Source: JANQFM01 sp035471925 (lineage in GTDB: Bacteria > Acidobacteriota > UBA6911 > RPQK01 > DATIPO01). From it: a stretch of DNA of 64,000 nt. The stretch is from positions 1-64,000 of the forward strand of contig DATIPO010000264.1 in NCBI GenBank assembly GCA_035471925.1. The letters are read 5' to 3'. Under the pieces are notes generated by a model, which saw nothing but the letters and a program-made list of their open reading frames with translations, searched no databases and was not told the origin of the DNA. How positions within the stretch are numbered: position 1 is the first letter of the stretch; the number at the start of each line of letters is the position of its first letter. Positions 8,581 through 15,765 of the stretch are shown piece by piece. A program made the position numbers and the translations under genes.

Positions 8581-9099
8581 CTAACGAGGCGCTTTCCAGC
8601 GCTGGCGGGAACGACGGCGAGGAGCGCCGTTGAAGCTGTGGCAGATGGCCACGGCCAAGGCGTCGGCTGCGTCGTGAGGCTGGGGAGTGCGGCGCAGGTT
8701 GAGCAGCGTCTTGACCATCATCTGCACCTGGGTCTTTTCGGCCCTCCCATAGCCCACCACCGACTTCTTGATTTCCAGGGGCGAGTATTCGAGGATGGGA
8801 ACTCCGGCCTCGGCTGCCGCCAGCAGAATGACGCCCCGGGCATGCCCCAGCTTAAGGGCGGTCTGGACATTGACGGCGTGGAAGACCTTTTCCACGGCCA
8901 CAACTTCGGGCTGATGCTCGGCGATCCGCTCCTTGAGTCCCTGATAGATGCGAACCAGTCGCTGGGCGAAGTCGGAAGGGCTCCCCCGCTGGAGCCCCTC
9001 GATCTTCCCGTAGTCGAGACAAGTCAGACGGCTGCCACTCGATTCGATGACCCCGAACCCCGTCACCCGGCTGCCCGGATCGACGCCGAATACCTTCAT
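8581..9099 (-). CDS. ruvC: Holliday junction resolvase RuvC
   Basis: A 172-residue endonuclease that cuts Holliday junctions with RuvAB. The catalytic acidic residues are visible: Asp7 in MKVFGVDPGSRVTG, Glu in VVAVEKVF near 69, and the HDAADALAVAICH motif near the end. Length matches the family. ruvA and ruvB are not adjacent. The closest same-strand upstream gene is yebC, 268 bases away, the common ruvC-yebC neighbourhood. Confidence 0.96.
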   Translation of the reverse strand: MKVFGVDPGSRVTGFGVIESSGSRLTCLDYGKIEGLQRGSPSDFAQRLVRIYQGLKERIAEHQPEVVAVEKVFHAVNVQTALKLGHARGVILLAAAEAGVPILEYSPLEIKKSVVGYGRAEKTQVQMMVKTLLNLRRTPQPHDAADALAVAICHSFNGAPRRRSRQRWKAPR

Positions 9100-9130
9100 C
9101 TTTTCATCATGTCACGCCGCCCTGTCATGC

Positions 9131-9354
9131 GAGTTTCCAATTCCCAACTTTCCCAACTCGCAGGGCGCCGCCAGAGAAGGCTGCTACACCGCGTCCACCG
9201 AACCGGCGGTGATCCCTTATGGTTCACAGAGCGGCAGGTGCCACTAAGTTTGCGAGCGAAGATCAACTGTTTCCCGGCATCGAGGCACGGAGGCCAATCC
9301 CCGGGGAGTCAGTGCGAAGGCGCTCGCCTTGTGAGTTGGGCTTTGGAAGTTGGT
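9131..9354. repeat. Spacer bounded by inverted CCAACT-type repeats
   Basis: Between ruvC and yebC, the left edge reads CCAATTCCCAACTTTCCCAA and the right edge reads GTGAGTTGGGCTTTGGAAG, which are roughly inverted copies about 170 bases apart. The same kind of pair bounds the rpmA-obg spacer at 44040-44222, and both right edges share CTTGTGAGTTGGG. No ORF is credible inside. It may be a small non-autonomous element. Confidence 0.45.
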
Positions 9355-9367
9355 TGCTTGCGAAGCT

Positions 9368-10117
9368 TCAGCTCATCATGGCTTCCACTTCGGCCTCGTC
9401 GATGTCGAGATTGGAGTAGACGTTCTGCACGTCCTCGTGATCTTCCAGAGCGTCCATGAGCCTGAGCATTTGCTGAGCCTGCTTGCCTTCCAAGGCCATG
9501 GAGTTCTGGGGAATCATGGTGACGTCCTTGGTTTCGGCTTTGATTCCGGCGTCGTCCAAGGCGTCGCGGAGGGCGTCGAACTGCTCGAAGGGCGAATAGA
9601 TCTCGTAAACGTCCTCGCTGACTTCCATGTCCTCGGCTCCGGCCTCCAGGACGATCTCCAGCAACTGCTCTTCATCGGCTTCCTCCAAGGGCACCCGGAA
9701 ATAGCCTTTGCGCTCGAAAATCCAGGCTACGGCGTTGGTCTCAGCCAGATTGCCGTTGTACTTGGAGAAGAGGTGGCGGATCTCGGCCACCGTGCGGTTC
9801 TTGTTGTCGGTCAGCGTTTCTACGAAAACCGCGGCTCCGCCCGGTCCGTAGCCTTCGTAGCTGACGGGCTCGTAGACTTGTCCCGGCAGCTCGCCGGTGC
9901 CTTTGAGGATGGCCCGTTTGATATTGTCTTGTGGCATGTTGGCGGCTTTGGCCTTTTCAACCGCGGTGCGCAGGCGCGGATTGGCGTCTTCGTCGCCTCC
10001 GCCCAATCGGGCGGCCACGCTGATTTCCTTGATCAGGCGGGTGAACAGCTTGCCGCGCTTGGCGTCAGCGGCCGCCTTTTTATGCTTGATCGAATGCCAC
10101 TTGGAATGTCCTGACAT
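9368..10117 (-). CDS. YebC/PmpR-family translation or transcription regulator
   Basis: A 249-residue protein with the canonical family start SGHSKWHSIKHKKAAADAKRG and the conserved GYGPGGAAVFVETLTDNKNRT segment. YebC proteins have long been annotated as transcriptional regulators. More recent work links YebC-type proteins to easing ribosome stalling, so the exact role here is open. Length matches the usual 240-250. It is divergent from era with 105 bases between the starts, so each probably has its own promoter. Confidence 0.95.
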   Translation of the reverse strand: MSGHSKWHSIKHKKAAADAKRGKLFTRLIKEISVAARLGGGDEDANPRLRTAVEKAKAANMPQDNIKRAILKGTGELPGQVYEPVSYEGYGPGGAAVFVETLTDNKNRTVAEIRHLFSKYNGNLAETNAVAWIFERKGYFRVPLEEADEEQLLEIVLEAGAEDMEVSEDVYEIYSPFEQFDALRDALDDAGIKAETKDVTMIPQNSMALEGKQAQQMLRLMDALEDHEDVQNVYSNLDIDEAEVEAMMS

Positions 10118-10222
10118 AGTTTTCTACTCCCGTCGATAGCAAACGAGCATTTTAACATGCCTAGGCTTTGCAGCCGCAAGGCCAGAATCGCCCGGCCCGG
10201 CAAAATCAGATACACTGAAGCC

Positions 10223-11125
10223 ATGTCCAAATGTGGATACATCGCCCTGATCGGGCGTCCCAATTCCGGCAAGTCGACACTTCTCAACCGCCTCATCGGA
10301 CAGAAGATCGCAATCGTCAGCGACAAACCCCAAACCACCCGCAGGCGCATCTTGGGAGTGGTCAACCGGGGGGACGCACAAATGATCTTCGTCGACACTC
10401 CGGGCATCCACAAGCCCGGCTACCGCCTCAACCAGATCATGATGGAAACCGTCTACGAAGCCGTGAAGGACGTCGATCTGCTGCTTCACATGGTGGACGC
10501 CTCCGAGCCCTACGGACGCGGCGAACAGTTCGTCGTGGACTTGGTCAAACAGGCTGGCAAGCCCACCCTCCTGCTGCTCAACAAAGCCGATGCCGTCAAC
10601 AAGGGCCGTCTGCTGCCCGAAATCGAAGCCTACAATGAACGTTTTGAATACCGGGAGATCATTCCCGTCTCAGCTTTGGAGGGCGACAACGTCGAGGTTT
10701 TGCTCGAGCGCATCGCCGAGCATCTGCCCGAATCGGACTGGATATTCCCGGAAGACTACTTCACCGACCAGCAGGAACGCTTCTTGGCCTCCGAGATCAT
10801 CCGAGAAAAGGTCCTGGCCCATACCCGGCGCGAGATCCCCTACTCCACCGCCGTGGTGATCGAGGAATTCGACGAAAGCCGGCGCGAGGAGGAAGAGAGC
10901 TTTCTTCGCATCACGGCCTCGATCTTGGTCGACAAGCCTAACCACAAGAAGATCGTCATCGGACGCGGCGGACGGATGATCAAACTGATTGGCACCGAGG
11001 CCCGCAAGGAACTCAAGCGCATGCTCGACGTCAAGAGCCTCTACCTCGACCTCAACGTCAAAGTCGAGCCCGGCTGGCGCGACCGCGAGCGTCTCCTCGA
11101 CCAAATGGGCGTGATCGGGGGCTGA
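10223..11125 (+). CDS. era: GTPase Era
   Basis: A 300-residue GTPase that binds 16S rRNA near the anti-Shine-Dalgarno end during 30S assembly. G1 is GRPNSGKST at residues 11-19, G3 is DTPG in FVDTPGIHKPG, G4 is NKAD, and the C-terminal KH domain contains VIGRGGRMIKLIG. I chose the ATG at 10223 (MSKCGYIALIGRPNSG) because the frame upstream to 10157 adds a basic segment not found in the family. The DUF4442 gene follows 66 bases later. Confidence 0.95.
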   Translation: MSKCGYIALIGRPNSGKSTLLNRLIGQKIAIVSDKPQTTRRRILGVVNRGDAQMIFVDTPGIHKPGYRLNQIMMETVYEAVKDVDLLLHMVDASEPYGRGEQFVVDLVKQAGKPTLLLLNKADAVNKGRLLPEIEAYNERFEYREIIPVSALEGDNVEVLLERIAEHLPESDWIFPEDYFTDQQERFLASEIIREKVLAHTRREIPYSTAVVIEEFDESRREEEESFLRITASILVDKPNHKKIVIGRGGRMIKLIGTEARKELKRMLDVKSLYLDLNVKVEPGWRDRERLLDQMGVIGG

Positions 11126-11191
11126 CCCGGTGATTGCGGGACGTCCCGCAGCCCGCTATGATTTCGCCAGCACACTGGCCGAAAGGTATCG

Positions 11192-11716
11192 ATGCCCGCA
11201 CAACGAGCGCAAGCCGCACCCGCTCGCAAGGACAAAGTCCAGGCCGTGATCGAGAAGGTCACCAGTCCCTTCTATCTTCGGCTGTTCTTTCTCACCAAGC
11301 TGCCGCTGGCCTTGGTGGCGGGGCTGCGGGTGAGGGACTTGGATGAGACCTCCTGCCGGGTTTGCGTCCCCTACGGTTGGCGCACCACCAATCCCTTCAA
11401 GTCGACTTATTTCGCCGCTCTGTCGATGGCGGCCGAACTGTCCACCGGACTGCTGGCTGACATCCAGGTCCGGCTGGCCCCCGAGTCGGTGGCCATGCTG
11501 ATTGTGGGCCTTGAAGCTCAGTTTGAGAAAAAGGCCACGGGAACCGCCACCTTCACCTGTGAGCAAGGGGACCTGCTGGCCCAGGCCGTTTCGCGGACGC
11601 TGGAGACGGGAGAGCCGGCCACCGCCAAGGTGGAAACCGTGGGCCGCCTCAAAGACGGTACCGTCGTGGCCCGCTTTTCCTTTACTTGGTCGTTTAAGAG
11701 GCGGACGTGGCATTAG
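11192..11716 (+). CDS. DUF4442 hotdog-fold protein (thioesterase-like)
   Basis: A 174-residue protein resembling the DUF4442 branch of the hotdog superfamily. The family-like segments are KLPLALVAGLRVRDLD, the WRTTNPFKSTYFAALSMAAEL helix region and a C-terminal beta-rich part. Members are relatives of PaaI acyl-CoA thioesterases, but an activity has not been assigned to this type. A 20-residue polar N-terminus precedes the domain. It is on the same strand and close behind era, so co-transcription is possible. Confidence 0.75.
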   Translation: MPAQRAQAAPARKDKVQAVIEKVTSPFYLRLFFLTKLPLALVAGLRVRDLDETSCRVCVPYGWRTTNPFKSTYFAALSMAAELSTGLLADIQVRLAPESVAMLIVGLEAQFEKKATGTATFTCEQGDLLAQAVSRTLETGEPATAKVETVGRLKDGTVVARFSFTWSFKRRTWH

Positions 11717-12233
11717 GCGCCGCCTTGACCTTGTCCGGCCAACCGCTTGCTCCCAGGCAGATCCGCTCCGACATCACACGGCCTTTCCCTGATGCGCTGC
11801 CCTTCGATCATAGTGAGACATCTCATCTGGAGACACGATCTTGTGAGTGACTCGTGTCCGGCATTCGCACAGCCGCAAGACGAAACCGCGGGCACCATTT
11901 GTCGTCTGGTTGGCCGCAGTTCCTTGGCCTGAACAGAACAAATCGAGTGCCATCGGCCCAAGCCATCGGCGATTTTTCGGCAAATCTGCAATAAAAATGG
12001 GGATTCATGCGAACTTTTTTCATCTACTCCCGTCTAACTATTTGAAAGACACCGCCGAACGTGGCGGTGCCTCCTGATGGATGAAACGGGGGGCGGGGAG
12101 GCAACCCTACCTACCCTAGCGAGCTCAAGCCCTTCTCGCCCCTTCCATCCTCAACGGGTCCTTTCCCCGCCAAAACGCCAACGCCTGAGAGTGCCGGCAA
12201 AAGGCAAAAAGTCTTTCCATGGGCATAAATTTA
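11717..12233. other. Gene-free spacer
   Basis: About 520 bases without a convincing gene. Short open frames on both strands lack ribosome sites and family resemblance. The stretch at 11980-12050 is less GC-rich than its surroundings. It ends at the promoter of the putative RNA gene. It may contain old mobile or gene debris, but I cannot identify it. Confidence 0.5.
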
Positions 12234-12262
12234 TTGACAGCAGGCGCGATTCGGCACACAAT
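12234..12262 (+). promoter_or_regulatory. Sigma-70-type promoter of the putative structured RNA
   Basis: A perfect TTGACA at 12234-12239, a 17-base spacer, then CACAAT at 12257-12262. The predicted start, about 12269, is the first base of the RNA's long closing helix, which supports this promoter. Confidence 0.65.
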
Positions 12263-12268
12263 AGAAAA

Positions 12269-12480
12269 GCTTGACGTGGCAGGTCGCGCAGGAGCCGATT
12301 CCCTTCCCCTTCGGACTTGCGCAGCAGAGCCGGAGAGGCTGACGAGCCGTTGAGGCCGTTCCACACCCATTCACGGTCAGGTGCGGTTCGCCAACCCCGG
12401 GTTGGCCGCGTCGAGTGCGATCGATTCCAACCGATTGGATCGAAAAGGCCCGCATGCACCCTGCGGGCCTTTTCTCTTTT
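12269..12480 (+). ncRNA. Putative structured RNA: three-way junction plus intrinsic terminator
   Basis: No RNA family is recognised, but the fold is strongly supported by complementarity. Helix P1 pairs 12270-12280 with 12405-12415 (11 bp, two G-U). Inside it, P2 pairs 12286-12292 with 12316-12322 and 12295-12298 with 12311-12314. P3 pairs 12330-12333 with 12397-12400, 12343-12349 with 12384-12390, and 12354-12359 with 12373-12378. A further hairpin spans 12422-12442. The terminator pairs 12443-12454 with 12462-12473, followed by a T-rich tail. An alternative hairpin, 12390-12396 with 12400-12406, excludes P1 and P3 pairing, as in a switch. It could be a stand-alone RNA or a leader of the JAMM gene at 12497. 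I found no signature of SRP, tmRNA or RNase P RNA. Confidence 0.65.
12443..12480 (+). terminator. Intrinsic terminator
   Basis: AAAAGGCCCGCA pairs with TGCGGGCCTTTT around a 7-base loop, followed by CTCTTTT. It ends the putative RNA 16 bases before the JAMM gene start, so it could also attenuate that gene. Confidence 0.8.
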
Positions 12481-12496
12481 GGGGGATACTGAGGCC

Positions 12497-12940
12497 ATGG
12501 AACTCCACATCCCCTCCGCCCAATGGGACAGAATCACGCATTGGTTGAAAGAGGCCCATCCCCGTGAGGGCTGCGGCCTGCTGGGCGGCCGCCGGGTTCC
12601 CGGCATCATCGAGGTCCTGCAGGTCTTCCCCGCACCCAATGCCTGGCCTGCGGATGGGAAGAGCTCCCAGCGCAACCGCTTCCGCATCTCTCCCGCATTT
12701 CACCGCCGCGTTCACGGCCAGCTCAAGCAGGAAGGGTTGGAAATCGTAGGCGTCTTCCACTCCCATCCCGACGGCCCATCCCGGCCGTCCTCAATCGACC
12801 GGCGCCTGGCTTGGCCCGACTTGGTTTACTGCATCGTGGAAGTCGCGGACGGCCGGGTGAAAAACGCCGCCGTTTGGCTGCCCCCGCGGTTGAGCCGGCA
12901 GGCCGTCCTCAAGATCACCGGACCGCGAGCCGACGAGTGA
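12497..12940 (+). CDS. JAMM/MPN-domain metalloprotease (Mec-type)
   Basis: A 147-residue zinc peptidase of the JAB1/MPN family. The complete JAMM set is present: Glu24 in REGCGLLGG, then His88-Ser-His90-Pro, and PSSID ending at Asp101. Prokaryotic relatives trim C-terminal tails from ubiquitin-like sulfur carriers so that the Gly-Gly end can be activated. The next gene encodes a MoeB/ThiF-rhodanese fusion, the partner expected for that role. No carrier (ThiS/MoaD/CysO type) is seen between them. The ATG has a short GAGG site and follows the terminator at 12443-12480. Confidence 0.9.
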   Translation: MELHIPSAQWDRITHWLKEAHPREGCGLLGGRRVPGIIEVLQVFPAPNAWPADGKSSQRNRFRISPAFHRRVHGQLKQEGLEIVGVFHSHPDGPSRPSSIDRRLAWPDLVYCIVEVADGRVKNAAVWLPPRLSRQAVLKITGPRADE

Positions 12941-13040
12941 CCCTATTTCACGCTTTCAGAGGCTGTCGCAAAAGCACGCACATGACATCTTCGAAGCACC
13001 GCTATTCCACCCTTTCAGGGTTTTTTCCCGGCATTAAATT

Positions 13041-13124
13041 TACCCAGGGTTACGCACGCGTCTCGCTCGGCTCGCCGCGGCTCACCCTGGGCTAGCCTAT
13101 GGCTCGCTTACAGCGAGCCCGGAC
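13041..13124 (-). repeat. Dispersed palindromic intergenic repeat, copy B
   Basis: Read on the minus strand, this has the same order as the 8414 copy: CCGGGCTCGCTGTAAGCGAG, then TAGCCCAGGGTGAGCC, then GCGAGCCGAGCGAGAC, then CCCTGGGTA. Arms and intervening words are conserved while the linkers vary. Confidence 0.7.
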
Positions 13125-13132
13125 GTGACCTG

Positions 13133-13220
13133 CCCCGATCAGGTCGGCGGGGGGGATCCACTAGCCCCTGATGAAGGTCGACGCGGGGAGTCCATTAGTC
13201 CCTGATGAAGGTCGACGCGG
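13133..13220 (+). repeat. Short tandem repeat, unit about 34 bases
   Basis: CCCTGATGAAGGTCGACGCG occurs at 13166 and again at 13200, exactly 34 bases apart. A weaker first copy starts at 13133 (CCCCGATCAGGTCGGCGGGG). Each of the first two ends in a TCCA(C/T)TAG word. Confidence 0.75.
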
Positions 13221-13530
13221 TCCGATGGCATGAGACGTCATTGAGCTGGTTTTCAGCGGCTCACAACGTCGGCGATGTCGGAGTCGGCGAAGAGGCTGGC
13301 GTCAGTCGGCGCAGGGGCACTGGCCCTGATGAGGTCGGGGAGTGGGGTCCATTGCCTGATCTTGCTGCAAAGCGCACTGCCGGTGGGCGAGACGCTGCCC
13401 ACCAAGCAACAACTCGCCGACTGGCCCGATAGGGTCTGCGTGGGGTCGACTGACCCTGCGGTAGGAACGAGATCGGCCACAGCGAGGCCGGACGTCAGTC
13501 CAACGAAAGTCAAACTGCTAGACTGGAGAG

Positions 13531-14697
13531 ATGAGCGAGCGGACTGCTGCCGAGGATGCGGGCGGACTGAGCGCGGGGGAGGTGGAGCGCTACAGCCGGC
13601 ATCTGATCTTGCCCGAGGTGGGGATGGAAGGGCAAAAGAAGCTCAAACAAGCTCGGGTGTTATGCGTGGGCGCCGGGGGATTGGGATCGCCTTTGGCACT
13701 CTACCTGGCGGCTGCCGGCGTGGGGCGGCTGGGTTTGGTCGACTTCGACGTGGTGGACGCCTCCAACTTGCAGCGGCAGGTCCTCCATGGGACCTCTCAG
13801 GTGGGCCGATCCAAGCTCGAATCGGCACGCCAGCGGCTGCGCGACTTGAATCCCGAGGTCGAGGTGGTGTGCCATGAAATGCGGCTGGATTCGCGAAACG
13901 CGCTGGAAGTGATGGCCGACTACGATTTGGTGGCCGACGGCACCGACAACTTCCCCACCCGTTACCTCGTCAACGACGCCTGCATCCTCACGGGCAAGCC
14001 CAACGTCTACGCCAGCGTCTTCCGCTTCGAAGGTCAGGCCTCGGTCTTCGGAATGCCGGGAGGGCCCTGCTACCGCTGCATCTTCCCCAAGCCGCCCGAT
14101 CCGGGACTGGTGCCGTCCTGCGCCGAGGGCGGCGTGTTGGGCATCTTGCCGGGGCTGCTGGGGATGATTCAGGCTACCGAAGCGGTTAAGCTGATTCTGG
14201 GACGGGGCCAGCCGCTGGCGGGACGCCTGCTGCTGGTGGATGCCCTGGCCATGCGTTTCCGCGAGGTCAAGTTCAAGGCCAACCCCGAATGTCCCGTGTG
14301 CGGCCAGAACCCCACGGTGACGGAACTGATCGACTACCAAGGATTTTGTGGAATGAGCGAGCAATCAGAACAACACACCCCCGAGGTGAGCGTGCGCGAC
14401 TTCAAAGCCGAGTTGGACGCAGGCAAGGAACTCTTCGTCCTCGACGTACGCAATCCCCACGAACTCGACATCGCCAAGCTGGAGGCCACTTCGGCCGTGA
14501 TTCCGCTGCCGGAGTTGGAAGGGCGGGTCGACGAACTCGACCGCGACAAGGACATCGTGGTCTTCTGCCGTTCCGGAGCCCGCAGCGCCGACGCGACCGA
14601 AATGCTCCTGGAGCGGGGATTCAAGCGTGTCCGCAACCTTGCGGGCGGCATCCTGGCTTGGTCCGACGAGATCGACCCCTCCATCACCAAGTATTGA
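13531..14697 (+). CDS. MoeZ-type adenylyltransferase/sulfurtransferase (MoeB/ThiF + rhodanese)
   Basis: A 388-residue fusion. The N-terminal E1-like domain has GAGGLG at residues 47-52 and the ATP-binding segment through residue 100. Structural zinc cysteines are at 180, 183, 254 and 257, and PSCAEGGVLG carries the conserved Cys197. The rhodanese domain spans about 283-385 with its active Cys346 in VVFCRSGARS. Such proteins adenylate the Gly-Gly end of a sulfur-carrier protein and load sulfur, for molybdopterin, thiamin or cysteine synthesis. With the JAMM peptidase upstream this suggests a carrier-processing pair. The carrier is not in this window. Confidence 0.93.
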   Translation: MSERTAAEDAGGLSAGEVERYSRHLILPEVGMEGQKKLKQARVLCVGAGGLGSPLALYLAAAGVGRLGLVDFDVVDASNLQRQVLHGTSQVGRSKLESARQRLRDLNPEVEVVCHEMRLDSRNALEVMADYDLVADGTDNFPTRYLVNDACILTGKPNVYASVFRFEGQASVFGMPGGPCYRCIFPKPPDPGLVPSCAEGGVLGILPGLLGMIQATEAVKLILGRGQPLAGRLLLVDALAMRFREVKFKANPECPVCGQNPTVTELIDYQGFCGMSEQSEQHTPEVSVRDFKAELDAGKELFVLDVRNPHELDIAKLEATSAVIPLPELEGRVDELDRDKDIVVFCRSGARSADATEMLLERGFKRVRNLAGGILAWSDEIDPSITKY

Positions 14698-14830
14698 AGA
14701 CCGTTGCTGGACTGCGGGCGAGACTGGCGCCCGATCCGGCCCCCAAGTTCGTTTGGCCAAAGCGGCGAATGGAGAGTGCCCGAAGCCATTCAGGCTTGTT
14801 TTATCGGTTCTGTTGGAAAGTCAATTCCAG

Positions 14831-14914
14831 GACCCGCTGCAAGGCGGGACATAGGCCAGCCCAGGGTCAGCCTACGTCGAGCGCGGTGAGACACCATCGG
14901 CGCCATACCTGGGT
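14831..14914 (+). repeat. Dispersed palindromic intergenic repeat, copy C
   Basis: Between the convergent moeZ-type and trpA genes. It contains ATAGGCCAGCCCAGGGTCAG, CGAGCGCGGTGAGAC and CGCCATACCTGGGT in the same order as copies A and B. A small hairpin, CCCGCTGCAAGGCGGG, precedes it at 14833. The remainder of the spacer 14698-14986 has no gene. Confidence 0.7.
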
Positions 14915-14986
14915 CCAAGCGGCGAACGGCCCGGACGCCTCATGCGGGTAGAGGCGTCAGCCAACGCGCGACCTCGCCGGACTCCT

Positions 14987-15760
14987 CTATCTTGCCTCGG
15001 GGATGAGCTGGCGGACGTAGCGTCCCACTTGCTTCGACAATTCGGCTTCACCCTTGTGCTCCTCGATGAAGCGGACGATGGCCGAGCCCACGACCGCGGC
15101 ATCAGCATGCCGCCACACCTGCTCGACGCCCTCCCGGGAGTCAATACCGAAGCCCACCGCGATGGGGATGTCGGTGTAGCGGCGGATGCGGCCCACGCTG
15201 GAGGCGATTTCCTCTCCTATCTGGGTGTGGGTGCCGGTGACCCCGGTGCGGGCCACCAGGTAGAGGAATCCGCGGCTGGCTTGGGCGATGTTCTTGAGAC
15301 GCTGGTCGGAAGAGGTGGGCGCCGCCAGAAAGACGGTGTCGAGTTTCTCGATGGGATCCATGAGGGCGTACTCCTCAGGGGTCAGGTCGGAGATGAGCAG
15401 GCCGTCGAGACCCGCCGAAGCGGCTTCGTCCTCGACCCGCTTCAAGCCGTACTTGAGCAGCGGGTTGATGTAGCTCATGAAGATCAGCCCGGCGTCGGTC
15501 TTGGCCCGCACCCGCCCTACCATTTCGATGTAGTCGCGCATCGAGTATCCATGCTCCAGGGCCTGAAAAGAGGAGCGCTGGATGACCGGACCGTCGGCGA
15601 TAGGATCGGAGAAGGGTATGCCGATCTCGACGATGTCCGATCCGGCGGCCACCAATTCCACGATGATGCGCTCGGTCGTGTCCAAGTCGGGATGGCCGGC
15701 GGTAACGAAGGGGATGAAGCACTTGGGCTGGTTCTTGAAAGCGGTTGAGAGTCTCGACAT
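14987..15760 (-). CDS. trpA: Tryptophan synthase alpha chain
   Basis: A 257-residue TIM barrel that cleaves indole-3-glycerol phosphate to indole. The family signatures FIPFVTAGHPDLDTT and VEIGIPFSDPIADGPVIQ are clear, including the catalytic Glu in the VEIG segment and Asp in FSDP. Last gene of trpEGDCFBA, 5 bases after trpB. Length is normal. Confidence 0.97.
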   Translation of the reverse strand: MSRLSTAFKNQPKCFIPFVTAGHPDLDTTERIIVELVAAGSDIVEIGIPFSDPIADGPVIQRSSFQALEHGYSMRDYIEMVGRVRAKTDAGLIFMSYINPLLKYGLKRVEDEAASAGLDGLLISDLTPEEYALMDPIEKLDTVFLAAPTSSDQRLKNIAQASRGFLYLVARTGVTGTHTQIGEEIASSVGRIRRYTDIPIAVGFGIDSREGVEQVWRHADAAVVGSAIVRFIEEHKGEAELSKQVGRYVRQLIPEAR

Positions 15761-15765
15761 GTGGC

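Larger units (their letters stand above)
12941..13530. other. Gene-free spacer rich in repeats
   Basis: No gene is convincing in these 590 bases. They contain the inverted copy of the dispersed palindrome (13041-13124) and a short tandem repeat (13133-13220). Looser copies of the tandem unit appear near 13321 (CCCTGATGAGGTCGGGGAG) and 13424. The upstream and downstream genes are functionally linked, so the repeats have probably split an older operon. Confidence 0.5.

Noticed and set aside
11774..12023. Short frames in the spacer that might be a transposase fragment
   Set aside because: No DDE or HUH motif and no terminal repeats were recognised, so nothing is called.
12269..12415. SRP RNA, tmRNA, RNase P RNA or a known riboswitch in the structured RNA
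   Set aside because: The words expected for SRP (GGAAGCAGC-type loop), tmRNA (CCA end and tag frame) and RNase P are absent. I saw no TPP, SAM, cobalamin or Moco consensus, but a covariance search was not possible.
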